Numbered from the stretch's first letter, positions 1 to 8,734 are shown. The stretch is DNA of 64,000 nucleotides from Demequina mangrovi (GCF_000759715.1 NZ_BBLU01000001.1:248001-312000), one strand, 5' to 3'. The notes: generated by a model not told the origin, from the letters alone. Made by a program: numbers and translations.

Positions 1-166
1 GAGCGGGCGAGCGCGCGAGGCGGCGGGAACCTTACTCCCTTCTGTCCCGTTATGTCACCCGATAGCGAAGTTATCGTCTTCGCAGTGCCCATGCCTCCTG
101 TGCACCGCAGGCCGCGCCGCGGTCGCACGCTGCATGGCCAGTCCTTGTCGTCTTCCCTGGAGATCC

Positions 167-1870
167 GTGCGCCCGAACAAGAAGTCCTTCACCTGGCAGA
201 CCGCGTCCACCTTCGCGGTCTGCTGCTTCCTCGGCGGCGTCGCCGTCTCGCTCGGCGTGCACGAGCACCGCGTCGGAGACGCCGTGGAGGAGGCGCGTGC
301 CCAGGCACGCCTGCTGGACGAGGAGCGCGCGAAGCTCGAGGAGACGCTCGCGAAGGCCCGCGAGGTCTCCGAGGTCTCGGAGGCCCTGTCGGACGAGGAG
401 CTGGTCGCGGCGGCCGCGACCGAGCTGTCCCAGGCCGCCAACGACGCCGCGAACGCCGCCGCCAACCACAAGATCGAGGTGAGCGCGACGGCCGTGGTGC
501 CGCCCTCGTACCTCGACCCCGAGGGCGCCGCGACCGAGCTCCACGGCCCCTACGCGACGTCCCCGACGATCACCCTCGACCCGAGCGCCGTGCTGGGCGC
601 CACCGCGGCCGAGGATGAGGACGCCGTCGAGGAGAGCGCCGCCGAGGAGGCGGAGACCGAGGCGAGCGAGCAGCCCAGCGCCTCCCCGACGCCCGAGGCC
701 ACGGAGTCCGCGGACGCCACGGACGGCGACAGCGGCACGACCGCCGACGACGACACCGACACGACCGTGCTCGCCGACGGCTCCCTCACCGCCGAGGACG
801 AGGCCGAGGCGCTCGCCGAGATCGTGCAGGAGACCGAGGTCGCGCAGGTGCTGCGAGGCGAGGTCGACGACCTCGAGACCGTCACCGCCACCGTCGCCAG
901 GCTTGAGGCCGCGGCATCGCAGCTCGACGTGGCCACCCGCCGCATCGAGGGCACCACCGCCGTCCTCGAGGCCGCGACCGCCGAGGCCGCGCTCGAGAAG
1001 GCCAACCTCTCGCTCGATGAGCGGATCGAGGCCATCAAGGCCACCGCGAGCTCCACCAAGGACATGATCGAGGCCGTGGACGGCAACGTGGCGGACGAGC
1101 AGACCATCGCCGACGCCAAGGCCGCACGGAAGGCGCTCGTCGCCTACCGCGAGACCGACGTCGACCGCGAGGACGCCGAGGCGCTCGAGGCGGTCAAGGT
1201 CGAGATCGAGGAGGCGACCGCAGCCGTCGCGGAGGCCGAGGAGGCGCTCTACGCCTCCCACCAGAAGTGGGTCAAGCAGGAGAACGCCCGCCGCGAGTCC
1301 GTCAACGAGGAGCGCCTCGCGCAGTACAAGCGTGACGTGGCGGCGGCCTACGAGGCGATGACCGCCGACTACCGCTACGCGACGCAGCTGCGCGCCTCCG
1401 GCTGGTCCGGCGCGCCGTCGGGCGTGACCTACAGCAACGGCGGCATCCCGTCCTCGCAGCTGTGCGAGCTGTCCTTCGCGAGCGGCCACATGCTGCAGTG
1501 CGACGCCGCGGACGCCCTCGAGGCGGCGGACGACGACTACTACGCGCAGACCGGCAGCCACCTCGATGTGAGCTCCTCGTACCGCTCGTACAGCGCGCAG
1601 GTCGCGACCAAGGCGTCGAAGGGCTACCTCGCTGCGACCCCCGGCACGTCGAACCACGGATGGGGCATGGCGGCGGACTTCGGCTCGGCGTCCGCGACCT
1701 GGATGCGCCAGAACGGCGAGGACTACGGCTGGGTGCACCCGCTGTGGGCGCGTTCGGGCGGCAGCAAGCCCGAGTCGTGGCACCTCGAGTTCGTGGCGCC
1801 GGGCGTCTCGGCCAACCTGCCCGAAGAGCCCAACATGCTCGCGAAGGTCAAGAGCTCGCTCACGTCCTGA
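167..1870 (+). CDS. M15-family (VanY-type) D-alanyl-D-alanine carboxypeptidase with coiled-coil stalk
   Basis: Predicted 567-residue exported or membrane-anchored peptidoglycan hydrolase. An N-terminal hydrophobic segment (about residues 7-30) is followed by an acidic, Ala/Glu-rich region with long coiled-coil stretches, then a C-terminal M15 zinc peptidase domain. The zinc ligands are visible as His497 and Asp504 in SNHGWGMAADFG and His539 in WHLEF, the VanY signature. Family members cleave the terminal D-Ala from peptidoglycan stem peptides. I chose GTG at 167 because GGAG lies 4 bases upstream; an in-frame ATG at 134 has no ribosome-binding site and would add 11 residues. It converges on the flavoprotein gene downstream. 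The domain call is firm; the role of the coiled coil, perhaps spacing or partner binding at the wall, is inferred. Confidence 0.85.
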   Translation: MRPNKKSFTWQTASTFAVCCFLGGVAVSLGVHEHRVGDAVEEARAQARLLDEERAKLEETLAKAREVSEVSEALSDEELVAAAATELSQAANDAANAAANHKIEVSATAVVPPSYLDPEGAATELHGPYATSPTITLDPSAVLGATAAEDEDAVEESAAEEAETEASEQPSASPTPEATESADATDGDSGTTADDDTDTTVLADGSLTAEDEAEALAEIVQETEVAQVLRGEVDDLETVTATVARLEAAASQLDVATRRIEGTTAVLEAATAEAALEKANLSLDERIEAIKATASSTKDMIEAVDGNVADEQTIADAKAARKALVAYRETDVDREDAEALEAVKVEIEEATAAVAEAEEALYASHQKWVKQENARRESVNEERLAQYKRDVAAAYEAMTADYRYATQLRASGWSGAPSGVTYSNGGIPSSQLCELSFASGHMLQCDAADALEAADDDYYAQTGSHLDVSSSYRSYSAQVATKASKGYLAATPGTSNHGWGMAADFGSASATWMRQNGEDYGWVHPLWARSGGSKPESWHLEFVAPGVSANLPEEPNMLAKVKSSLTS

Positions 1871-1873
1871 CCC

Positions 1874-1891
1874 GGGGCGGCGCGCCGCCGG
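1874..1891. terminator. Hairpin between convergent genes
   Basis: A perfect 14-base palindrome (GGCGGCGCGCCGCC, 1876-1889) fills the gap between the stop codons of two convergent genes. There is no T-run, as is usual at high GC. A bidirectional terminator is inferred. Confidence 0.45.
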
Positions 1892-2953
1892 TCAGACGCT
1901 GGTGGCGCGCACCTCACGTCCCAGCCCCGGGTCGAGGAGCGCCCCGGTCGCGCACATGACGGCGTCGGCGCCTGCGGCGCGGTACGCGCGGTGGTGCTCT
2001 GGCGTCAGCACTCCCCCGACACCGACGAGCGTCACCTCCGCACCTCGGTCCTCGCGGATCCGCGCGAGCCGCGCCGTCATCTCCAGGCCGGCCCAGCGGA
2101 TCGCGTCGCCGCACACGCCGGCGGTCTCCCGGCCCTCGCCCGGCAACGCCTGCACGCCGCGCGAGTCGACGAGCCGCGCCGGGAGCGTGTTGATCGCGGC
2201 GTAGCCGTCGACGATGCCTGCGGTCGCGTCGACGAGGCCGGCGAGCGCCGCATCGTCCCGGAAGTACGCGAGCTTGAGCAGCAGCGGCACGTCGCCGACG
2301 GCGTCCTTGACCGCGCCGGCGATACGCGCGACGCCCGGCGTGTCGAAGCACAGCAGGTTCCCCGTCCCCTCGTTGGGGCAGCTGAGGTTCATCTCCAGCA
2401 CGGACGCTCCGGTCTCGACGACCAGCCTGGCCGCGCGCACATGGTCCGCGACGTAGGCGTCGACGCCACCCGATGACGGTCGCGTGCCCTGGAACGAGCC
2501 GACGAGCACCTGGCCCTCCCCCGCGGCGGCCACCGCCGCGGCCATGTCGGGCTGCCAGCCGTCGGGGTCGCGCGAGGGCACGCCGAACGAGTTGGAGATG
2601 CTCGTCGCGCCGTCGAGGTCCGCATCCGCGAGCAGCGGCTCCGTGCGGCCCGCCTCGAGGTCGCCGTCGACATGCACCGCCAGCGTGTTCGGGAACGGGT
2701 GCGAGGGGTGGGCTCCGCTGCGCACCGTCTTGTAGGTCGCGAGGTCGAAGCCGGCGCGGAAGGCCGCCGCGCAGTACGCGGCGTTCACGAGCGGGCCGGC
2801 TGCGATGCCGAACGGGCTGTGAACGGGCGTGCCGAGGAACAGGTGGCGCGGCTCCCCGTCCGGCGCGACGACGCCATCCTCGGCGAACGCCCCGAACGGC
2901 CCCCGCGCCAGGTTGTCCTCGTAGGTGCGGTGGGGATCGAAGAACCACGTCAT
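1892..2953 (-). CDS. Dihydroorotate dehydrogenase-like FMN oxidoreductase
   Basis: 353-residue TIM-barrel flavoprotein of the dihydroorotate dehydrogenase family. Visible family motifs are the SNSFG substrate-loop sequence and NLSCPN, in which the Cys sits at the catalytic-base position used by class 1 enzymes (class 2 uses Ser). C-terminal GVGGV and CATGALLDP match the phosphate-binding end of the barrel. The likely reaction is oxidation of dihydroorotate or a related dihydropyrimidine. There are no other pyrimidine genes nearby, so it may not be the main PyrD. The start is the ATG at 2953, placed 7 bases after a TAGCCT box (leaderless); a 17-residue longer frame exists but has no signal of its own. 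Confidence 0.75.
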   Translation of the reverse strand: MTWFFDPHRTYEDNLARGPFGAFAEDGVVAPDGEPRHLFLGTPVHSPFGIAAGPLVNAAYCAAAFRAGFDLATYKTVRSGAHPSHPFPNTLAVHVDGDLEAGRTEPLLADADLDGATSISNSFGVPSRDPDGWQPDMAAAVAAAGEGQVLVGSFQGTRPSSGGVDAYVADHVRAARLVVETGASVLEMNLSCPNEGTGNLLCFDTPGVARIAGAVKDAVGDVPLLLKLAYFRDDAALAGLVDATAGIVDGYAAINTLPARLVDSRGVQALPGEGRETAGVCGDAIRWAGLEMTARLARIREDRGAEVTLVGVGGVLTPEHHRAYRAAGADAVMCATGALLDPGLGREVRATSV

Positions 2954-2960
2954 ACGGGCG

Positions 2961-2966
2961 AGGCTA
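2961..2966 (-). promoter_or_regulatory. -10 box of a leaderless promoter
   Basis: TAGCCT on the minus strand lies 7 bases before the ATG at 2953, so the transcript would begin on or beside the start codon. It fits the TANNNT actinobacterial -10 pattern. No clear -35 is visible. Confidence 0.45.
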
Positions 2967-3065
2967 GCCCGTCGCCAGGGCCCCAGCAGGGGACCTTGGG
3001 CCAACGGTCAGCAACACGCCAGCACCGCGCGCGCCGAATCCGGACTCAAAGACACGCGCGGGACC

Positions 3066-3096
3066 TTGCCAAGTCTGGGTCATCTCTTGGTAAAGT
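3066..3096 (+). promoter_or_regulatory. Promoter of the Pr6Pr-type gene
   Basis: TTGCCA (3066-3071) and TAAAGT (3091-3096) form a loose -35/-10 pair with a 19-base spacer. The -10 ends 8 bases before the GTG at 3105, so a leaderless transcript is likely. Confidence 0.45.
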
Positions 3097-3104
3097 CCCG
3101 AACT

Positions 3105-3749
3105 GTGAGCAAAGACGCCACCATCCGCACGCTTCGCCTCATCGGCGCGTCCCTGATCGCTTCGGCGCTTGGATTCCAGGCCTGGGCCGATCTCTCCTTC
3201 GGCACGTTCACGTGGGGACAGCTCCCGGGCTACTTCACCCCCCTCGCGAACGTCGCCGGCATCGTCGCGCTGCTGGCGGCGGCGCGCGTGCCCGGCCGCG
3301 AACGACGATGGGTGACGCTGCTGCGCGTCAACTCCGCGACGTACCTCGTGGTCGTCGGCGCGGTCTACTGGGCGCTGCTCGCGCCGTACACCACGCCGTA
3401 CTTCCCGTGGGCCAACGCGATTCTGCACGGCGGCTCGGGCCTGATCCTCGCAGCCGACTGGGTGCTCATCGGCGGTCGACGGCGCCTGCCGCTGAGCACG
3501 CTGTGGAGCGTCCTCAGCCTTCCGGCGATCTGGGTCTCGTACCTCTTCGTACGCGCCTTCCTCGACGGCTGGGTGCCCTACCCGTTCCTCGATCCCGCGC
3601 GCGGCGCGGCCGCGATCGTCGCCACGCTCGGCGCGATCGCAGCCGTCGGCCTCGCCGTCTCGGGCGTGCTGAGGGTGCTCGCGGTGCTCCGCCCCGCGAC
3701 GTTCTGGCCCCGGCCCGCGCCGGTGCGTGTCGCACCGCCGCGCCGCTGA
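3105..3749 (+). CDS. Pr6Pr (FAR-17a/AIG1-like) membrane protein
   Basis: 214-residue integral membrane protein with about six hydrophobic helices. The pattern matches the bacterial Pr6Pr family: a first helix after TLRLIGASLIASALGFQAW, an FTWGQLPGYFTPLANVAG segment, an ILHGG helix and the VSYLFVRAFLDGWVPYPFLDP region. The eukaryotic relatives AIG1/ADTRP hydrolyse fatty-acid esters of hydroxy fatty acids, but no bacterial activity can be assigned from sequence. The GTG start was chosen because it sits directly after a good -10 box and removes an upstream stretch lacking membrane or domain character. It ends in a shared terminator facing the MetE-like gene. Confidence 0.7.
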   Translation: MSKDATIRTLRLIGASLIASALGFQAWADLSFGTFTWGQLPGYFTPLANVAGIVALLAAARVPGRERRWVTLLRVNSATYLVVVGAVYWALLAPYTTPYFPWANAILHGGSGLILAADWVLIGGRRRLPLSTLWSVLSLPAIWVSYLFVRAFLDGWVPYPFLDPARGAAAIVATLGAIAAVGLAVSGVLRVLAVLRPATFWPRPAPVRVAPPRR

Positions 3750-3774
3750 GGCGCGCGGACGCCCGAACGCACGC

Positions 3775-3808
3775 GGGCGGCGCCACCCCCTTGAGGGTGA
3801 CGCCGCCC
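3775..3808. terminator. Bidirectional hairpin terminator
   Basis: GGGCGGCGCCACCC (3775-3788) pairs with GGGTGACGCCGCCC (3795-3808) around a 6-base loop, with one mismatch. It lies between the stop codons of convergent genes and can serve both. Confidence 0.7.
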
Positions 3809-3815
3809 GGAGCGA

Positions 3816-5033
3816 TCAGCCGTTGAGAAGCGCGGCGGCGCGGCGCGCGCCCTCGCCGAGCGACTCGACCTTGGCCCACGCGATCTGCGAGTGGACGCGG
3901 CCGCCCAGGCCGCAGTCCGTCGAGGCGACCACGTTCTCGGGTCCCACGATCTCCGCGAAGCGCACGATGCGGTCCGCGACGAGGTCGGGGTGCTCGACGA
4001 CGTTGGTGGCGTGGCTCACGACGCCCGGGAGCAGCTTGGTGCCGGCGGGCAGCTCGACGTCGCGCCACACCTTCCACTCGTGCTCGTGGCGGACGTTGCC
4101 CGCCTCGAACGAGATGGAGCCGGCGTTGATCTGCGCGACGAGGTCGACGATGTGACGCAGCTCGAGGTCCGTGGTGTGCGGGCCGTGCCACGAGCCCCAG
4201 CACAGGTGGATGCGCACCTGCTCCCGCGGGAGACCCTCGATCGCGTGGTTGATCGCGTCGATGCGGGTCTGGATGAAGGCGCGGTAGTCCGCCACCGACG
4301 GCTCGGGGTTGATCTGGTCCCAGCTCTCGGCGAGCGACGGGTCGTCCAGCTGGACGGTGAGGCCCGCGTCGACGATCGCCTTGTACTCCTCGCGCATCAC
4401 GTCGGCCCACGCCCAGATGTGCTCCTCCTCCGTCGCGAAGTAGGAGTTGCCGATGCGCGCGGCGGAGCCGGGGGCGAGCGAGGTGATGAAGCCGGTCTCG
4501 AGACCGGCCGCGTCGAGGCCGGCGCGCAGGTGCGCGACGTCCGAGGCGATGGCGTCGTGGCCGCGGTACGAGAGCGGGCCGACGGCCTGGGGCCAGAAGG
4601 GCGGCTCGCCCATGAGCACGCCGGAGGTCGGGTCGAAGTAGGCGGCGGCGAAGCGCACCCAGTCGCGACGGTCCTCCATCGAGGTGAGGCGCACGTTGCC
4701 CGGCGACGAGCGCACCGGCTCGGGGCGCGGGGCGTCCTTCGACGGCAGCGCGAGGCCGGCGGTGCGCTGGAACGAGTACGACCACCAGGCGCCGAAGTCG
4801 GCGGACGCGGTCATCGCCTTGCCGAGCTCGCCGTCGCCGACGATGGTGATGCCGGCGTCGACCTGCTTCTGCACGAGGTCGGCCACGGCCTGCGCCGCGG
4901 TCTCGCGGTACTCGTCGGTCGGGATCAGCGTGAAGCCGTCCTCCGCGACCTCGAGCGCCTTGGTGGCCTCGACCAGCTCGGGCGAGCGCGGGAGCGATCC
5001 CGCGGTGGTGGTGTCGATGATGAGCTCGGACAT
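3816..5033 (-). CDS. Cobalamin-independent methionine synthase family protein (MetE C-domain-like)
   Basis: 405-residue protein resembling the C-terminal catalytic half of MetE (COG0620), a zinc-dependent methyltransferase barrel. The zinc ligands of the family can be placed: His and Cys in IHLCWGSWHGPH, Glu in SFEAGNVRHEH, and Cys in STDCGLGG near the end. Full MetE is about 750 residues; the N-terminal half is absent, as in the stand-alone MetE-like proteins common in Actinobacteria, whose methyl donor is often not methyltetrahydrofolate polyglutamate. The start is the ATG at 5033 with GAGGAG 5-6 bases upstream. An in-frame extension upstream lies in a GC-rich leader and looks non-coding. 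Substrate uncertain. Confidence 0.75.
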   Translation of the reverse strand: MSELIIDTTTAGSLPRSPELVEATKALEVAEDGFTLIPTDEYRETAAQAVADLVQKQVDAGITIVGDGELGKAMTASADFGAWWSYSFQRTAGLALPSKDAPRPEPVRSSPGNVRLTSMEDRRDWVRFAAAYFDPTSGVLMGEPPFWPQAVGPLSYRGHDAIASDVAHLRAGLDAAGLETGFITSLAPGSAARIGNSYFATEEEHIWAWADVMREEYKAIVDAGLTVQLDDPSLAESWDQINPEPSVADYRAFIQTRIDAINHAIEGLPREQVRIHLCWGSWHGPHTTDLELRHIVDLVAQINAGSISFEAGNVRHEHEWKVWRDVELPAGTKLLPGVVSHATNVVEHPDLVADRIVRFAEIVGPENVVASTDCGLGGRVHSQIAWAKVESLGEGARRAAALLNG

Positions 5034-5329
5034 CGGATCTCCTCGGAACGCGGGCGACAGGACCCGCATGGGGTGCAGGGCGGCCCGCCCGCAATGCCCA
5101 CCGCAGGTGGATCCGAGGCCTCGTTTGATGCGTGGCGGCTGACCCAGTCTGCCCGGGATCCGGGGGTCGCGGCAAACCGACAGGCGGGCGGCCCGTCGCC
5201 CGGGTGAGATTCCGCACACCGGCAGGAAACAGCATCGACGGGATCCCTACACTTCCCGACGCGGCAGCCGATGGGTGCCATCAGAACACCGCGCCCGCGA
5301 ACCGGGCCGGGCAGCGCGAGGAGGAACCG
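5034..5329. promoter_or_regulatory. Divergent intergenic region with a structured leader before the MetE-like gene
   Basis: 296 bases between divergent genes. Read on the minus strand, it has several stems: CCGGTG with CACCCGG near 5200-5222, CGACGGGC with GCCTGTCG near 5178-5200, and a CCCCGGATCC...CCGGG stem near 5150-5165. Such a leader suggests cis-regulation, but it does not match the cobalamin or SAM riboswitch consensus as I recall them, so I name no class. On the plus strand TACACT (5248-5253) is a candidate -10 for the 5330 gene, and GAGGAGGAA (5317-5325) is its strong ribosome-binding site. Confidence 0.35.
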
Positions 5330-6160
5330 GTGGACACGCAGGACCTGGGCGGAGCACCGACCATCACCATGGACCGGGAGCGCGTGGTGCATGCCGCGCA
5401 GGAGACGGTCGAGAGCCACTCGTGCGGGACGTGCGCGACCGGCCGTGTGTGCGACACGATCTTCTTCGCCGCCGCGGTGGTCGAGCTCAACCACGATCTC
5501 CGGCTGACCGCGGAGGCCAGCACCACGGACGAGGGCATCCAGCGCGCCCACGAGTCCGGCAGGGTCGAGGCGGTGGCGCAGGCGCTCGCGGTGCTCGGCC
5601 GCACCGAGGGTCAGTACCGCGCGGAGGCCGACGGCGACACCTCCCATCTCTCGTTCGCGCTCGCCGAGGCGCTGCGCAGCACCGCGCTCGTCATCCGTTC
5701 GGAGGTCCGCAACCCGACCTCGCGCACGGCGCTCGAGATCATGGCGCGCGCCGAGGAGGCGTTCGAGCTCGCGGAGTACGTCCGCGACGTCTCGACCCGC
5801 TACCAGGATCAGACGGACGTGGCCGAGGCGCTGTCGAGCGTCGCAGGCGACATCGAGAAGGGCACCGAGGGCGTCAACCGGCTGCAGCGCGCGACCGACA
5901 TCTCGACCCCGGTCGAGGAGCTCGCCGCGCTCGCGCGCGACAACGACGCCGACGTCCGCTGGTGGGTCGCTCAGAACCCCTCGACCTCCGTCGAGACCCT
6001 GTCCTCCGCCGTGATGACGGAGCGCCACCCGCAGGTGCTCATCGCGCTGCTGCAGAACCCGGCGCTCCCCACCGACCGCGTGCGGCTCTTCATCGAGTTC
6101 TCGCACCACGACGTCGCAGCCGCCGCTCGTCGCCGGCTGGGAGACCCCTCCGCGCGCTGA
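5330..6160 (+). CDS. Leucine-rich-repeat-variant (LRV)-like protein with an N-terminal Cys cluster
   Basis: 276-residue cytosolic protein. The last ~70 residues show helical repeat units (LAALARDNDADVRWWVAQNP, LIALLQNPALP), the pattern of LRV/HEAT-like repeats, with conserved N-P steps. Near the N terminus Cys32, Cys35 and Cys41 form a C-x2-C-x5-C cluster. The founding LRV protein of Azotobacter carries a 4Fe-4S cluster in its N-terminal part, so metal binding is plausible here, although only three Cys are seen. The GTG at 5330 was chosen because GAGGAGGAA precedes it at ideal spacing. A strong terminator follows. No function can be assigned; protein-protein binding is likely. Confidence 0.6.
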   Translation: MDTQDLGGAPTITMDRERVVHAAQETVESHSCGTCATGRVCDTIFFAAAVVELNHDLRLTAEASTTDEGIQRAHESGRVEAVAQALAVLGRTEGQYRAEADGDTSHLSFALAEALRSTALVIRSEVRNPTSRTALEIMARAEEAFELAEYVRDVSTRYQDQTDVAEALSSVAGDIEKGTEGVNRLQRATDISTPVEELAALARDNDADVRWWVAQNPSTSVETLSSAVMTERHPQVLIALLQNPALPTDRVRLFIEFSHHDVAAAARRRLGDPSAR

Positions 6161-6177
6161 TCTGGGAACTCCGTTCC

Positions 6178-6220
6178 CCGAGCCCCGCCCTCCGCACCCG
6201 GAGGGCGGGGCTCGGTCGTT
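6178..6220 (+). terminator. Strong hairpin terminator
   Basis: A perfect 17-base-pair stem (6178-6194 with 6199-6215) closes on a CACC loop and is followed by TCGTT. It sits 18 bases after the stop codon of the LRV-like gene. Confidence 0.85.
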
Positions 6221-6324
6221 ACGGCGACGTACGCGCGACGCTTTCGCGCGCCAACGCTTCACGCACGCAAGGAACGCGCGCCAGGTCGGTGCTTTCGCGC
6301 CCGCTCTTTGCTTCACGGCGGACC

Positions 6325-6330
6325 TATCCT
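6325..6330 (+). promoter_or_regulatory. -10 box of a leaderless promoter
   Basis: TATCCT ends 6 bases before the GTG at 6337, which would place the first transcribed base on the start codon. No matching -35 hexamer is evident. Confidence 0.5.
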
Positions 6331-6336
6331 GACTCA

Positions 6337-7737
6337 GTGATCCCCGAGTCCCCCGCTCCGAGCACGCACCCTGCGCGCATGCACGCCCTGTCCGACGAAA
6401 GCCGCGCGATCGTCGACGACGTGCTCGCCTACTCGCGTCGTCGCGCGCTCTGGGAGGACATCCCGCTCGACCTTCCGGTCCCTCCGGAGGAGCTGGCCCG
6501 CATCGCGCCCATGTCGATCACGCCCTCGGGCATCGGGGCGCAGGAGGCGCTCGCGCTCTTCGGAGACGTCCTCGCCCCCGCGTGCCTGTCGACGGACCAC
6601 CCCGGCTACCTGTCCTTCATCCCCTCCGCTCCGAGCAAGGCCGCGATGGCCTTCGACCTCATCGTCTCCGCCTCGTCGATCTACGGCGGCTCATGGCTCG
6701 AGGGTGCCGGCGCGGTGCACGCCGAGAACGAGGTGCTGGCGTGGCTCGCCTCCGAGTTCGGGCTGCCGGGGACCGCGGGCGGGGTCTTCGTCCAGGGCGG
6801 CACCATCGGCAACCTCTCGGCGCTCGTGGCCGCTCGTGACGCCGCGCGGCGCCGCAACCGCGAGCAGGGCCGGCGCGATCCTGCGCGGTGGAAGGTGATC
6901 GCCAGCGCGGAGTCGCATGCGTCGATCGCCTCGGCGGCCGCGGTGATGGACGTCGACATCGTCGGCATCCGTCCGGACGCCGACGGGCGCCTCCACGGAA
7001 GCGCCGTGAGGAAGGCCGTCGCCACCCACGGCGACGCGGTCCTCGCGGTGGTCGCGACGGCCGGCACCACCAACTTCGGCATCATCGACGACATCGCGTC
7101 CATCGCGGAGGTGACGCGGCACCACGGCATCTGGCTGCACGTCGACGGCGCCTACGGGCTGGCCGGGATGCTCGTCGAGCGCATGCGGCCCGCCTACGCG
7201 GGCGTCGAGCACGCCGACTCGGTCATCGTCGATCCCCACAAGTGGCTCTTCGCGCCGTTCGACGCCTGCGCGCTCCTGTATCGCGACCCGAGCATCGCGC
7301 TTCGCGCCCACACGCAGCACGCCGAGTACCTCGACACCCTTACGAGCGCGGTCGCCGCCAACCCCTCGGACCTCGCGGTGCAGCTCACGCGTCGAGCACG
7401 CGGATTGCCGCTGTGGTTCTCGCTCGCGACCTACGGCACCGACGAGTACCGCGCCGCCATCGCGCAGGGCATCGACCTCGCGGCGCGTCTGGCCGAGGAG
7501 ATCGAGCGCCGACCCGGGCTGAGCCTCGTCAGGCGCCCGCAGCTCTCGGTGGTGGTCTTCCGGCGCGACGGGTGGACCGCGGAGGACTACGACGCCTGGT
7601 CCGAGCGGCTGCTCGCGTCGCAGCGGGCGTTCGTGGTCCCGAGCTCGCACGACGGCGAGCCCGTGCTGCGGATCGCGATCATCAACCCGCTCACGTCCTA
7701 CGCGCTGCTGTGCGAGGTGCTCGACACCCTCGCCTGA
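6337..7737 (+). CDS. Group II pyridoxal-phosphate-dependent amino acid decarboxylase
   Basis: 466-residue cytosolic enzyme of the group II decarboxylase family (glutamate, aromatic amino acid, histidine and diaminobutyrate decarboxylases). Visible signatures are HPGYLSF near the N terminus, FVQGGTIGN for cofactor phosphate binding, HVDGAYG with the Asp that contacts the pyridine nitrogen, and DPHKWLFAPFDAC with Lys302 as the Schiff-base lysine. Length is normal for the family. The HPGYLSF and TGSW-less GGSWLEGAGAVHAENE region resemble aromatic L-amino-acid decarboxylase-type members, but the substrate cannot be fixed. The GTG start follows a TATCCT box by 6 bases (leaderless). It is not in an operon; the next gene converges after 6 bases. 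Confidence 0.85.
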   Translation: MIPESPAPSTHPARMHALSDESRAIVDDVLAYSRRRALWEDIPLDLPVPPEELARIAPMSITPSGIGAQEALALFGDVLAPACLSTDHPGYLSFIPSAPSKAAMAFDLIVSASSIYGGSWLEGAGAVHAENEVLAWLASEFGLPGTAGGVFVQGGTIGNLSALVAARDAARRRNREQGRRDPARWKVIASAESHASIASAAAVMDVDIVGIRPDADGRLHGSAVRKAVATHGDAVLAVVATAGTTNFGIIDDIASIAEVTRHHGIWLHVDGAYGLAGMLVERMRPAYAGVEHADSVIVDPHKWLFAPFDACALLYRDPSIALRAHTQHAEYLDTLTSAVAANPSDLAVQLTRRARGLPLWFSLATYGTDEYRAAIAQGIDLAARLAEEIERRPGLSLVRRPQLSVVVFRRDGWTAEDYDAWSERLLASQRAFVVPSSHDGEPVLRIAIINPLTSYALLCEVLDTLA

Positions 7738-7743
7738 CGCAGG

Positions 7744-8652
7744 TCATGCGCCGGCTACGGTCGGCACCGCGCTGTAATCGACCTGGTCGATGCGCATCTC
7801 GAGGTAGGTCCACGCGTCCTCGCCCTCGCCCCAGCGCGCGACCCCCTCGCCGCACACCTCGACACCGTCGGCGCTCCTGCGCGTGCCGACGGGCGTCGCC
7901 CACGGCACCTGCTCCACCTCGTGCCTCCCGGTACGCAGGTAGCGATCACGGGAGACGAAGTCGACCAGCCTCCCCTCCTCGTCTATCTCGAGCGCCGCCG
8001 AGACGGACACGCCGTCGGCGGTCCACACCGCGGTCGCGCCGCGCTCATGCCCGTCCCGCCATTCGATCGGCGCGTCGAGCAGCACCGCGGGCGCCATGAG
8101 GCACGCGTCGTTGAGCAGCGTGACCGACTCCGCGACGTTCATCTCCGGCCCCGCCTCGCGGATCACGGGCACGAGCGAGAGCGCGTCGACCCGCATCGTG
8201 GCCGCGCCGCGCTCCATCACATGCAGCGCCTCGACGGGGAGCCCCATGAGCCGCGCGTCGAGGTGGAACCAGCGGGTCCAGTCGGCGCCGAACGTGTTGA
8301 CCTGCGCACCGGTGACCACCATCCATGGCGCGTCCGGAGCGCCGCGCAGCCGCCCCGACAGCCGGGCACGCATCCCGTTCGGCACCGGCTTGCCGACCAC
8401 GCCCGCGTGACGCAGCCAGCGGGCGACGGCATCGGGCAGGCCGCCGATGTCCTCCTCGGTCGCGAGCCGCGTGGCGGGCGGGAAGGGCGCCTCGTAGGCC
8501 CGCCGGAAGCGCGCCCGCATCGACCGCGGACCCCGGGCGCGCCAGGACCAGCCGGCCGCCGCTCCGGCGACCAGCGCCCCTCCGATCGCGAGGGCGCGCG
8601 CTCCCTCGGCTCCCCTGCGCCCGTCCAGCGCGGCATCGGTCCCCTGCGGCAT
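7744..8652 (-). CDS. DUF6544/DUF6920-like protein
   Basis: 302-residue protein with a short N-terminal hydrophobic segment (ALAIGGALVAGAAAGWSW). The body has features seen in the DUF6544 group: a region of LPDAVARWLRHAG-VGK, then a beta-rich part with GADWTRWFHLDARLMGLPV and LLNDACLMAPAVLLDAPIEW and a C-terminal YLRTGRHEVEQVPW-TPVG block. Family function is unknown to me; the fold may be a lipid-binding beta barrel, which is only inference. The ATG at 8652 has GGAGGAC just upstream. It lies between the decarboxylase (convergent) and the pnt genes (same strand, after a terminator), so it is probably transcribed alone. Confidence 0.55.
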   Translation of the reverse strand: MPQGTDAALDGRRGAEGARALAIGGALVAGAAAGWSWRARGPRSMRARFRRAYEAPFPPATRLATEEDIGGLPDAVARWLRHAGVVGKPVPNGMRARLSGRLRGAPDAPWMVVTGAQVNTFGADWTRWFHLDARLMGLPVEALHVMERGAATMRVDALSLVPVIREAGPEMNVAESVTLLNDACLMAPAVLLDAPIEWRDGHERGATAVWTADGVSVSAALEIDEEGRLVDFVSRDRYLRTGRHEVEQVPWATPVGTRRSADGVEVCGEGVARWGEGEDAWTYLEMRIDQVDYSAVPTVAGA

Positions 8653-8734
8653 GCGTCCTCCTTCGTGAGCGGCGCCGCGGGGACCCGGCGTCGTCGGCCT
8701 TCCTCCCAGCATCGCATCGCGGACGCGGACACGC

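Noticed and set aside
71-1783. Long open frames opposite the carboxypeptidase and other genes
   Set aside because: High GC gives long antisense frames everywhere; these have Arg/Gly-rich translations without domains, and the sense frames carry clear motifs.
5150-5225. Cobalamin riboswitch before the MetE-like gene
   Set aside because: Some bases resemble the CCGGTG core, but the conserved GCCACTG and GCCAGGAGACC-type elements are not found in the right places.
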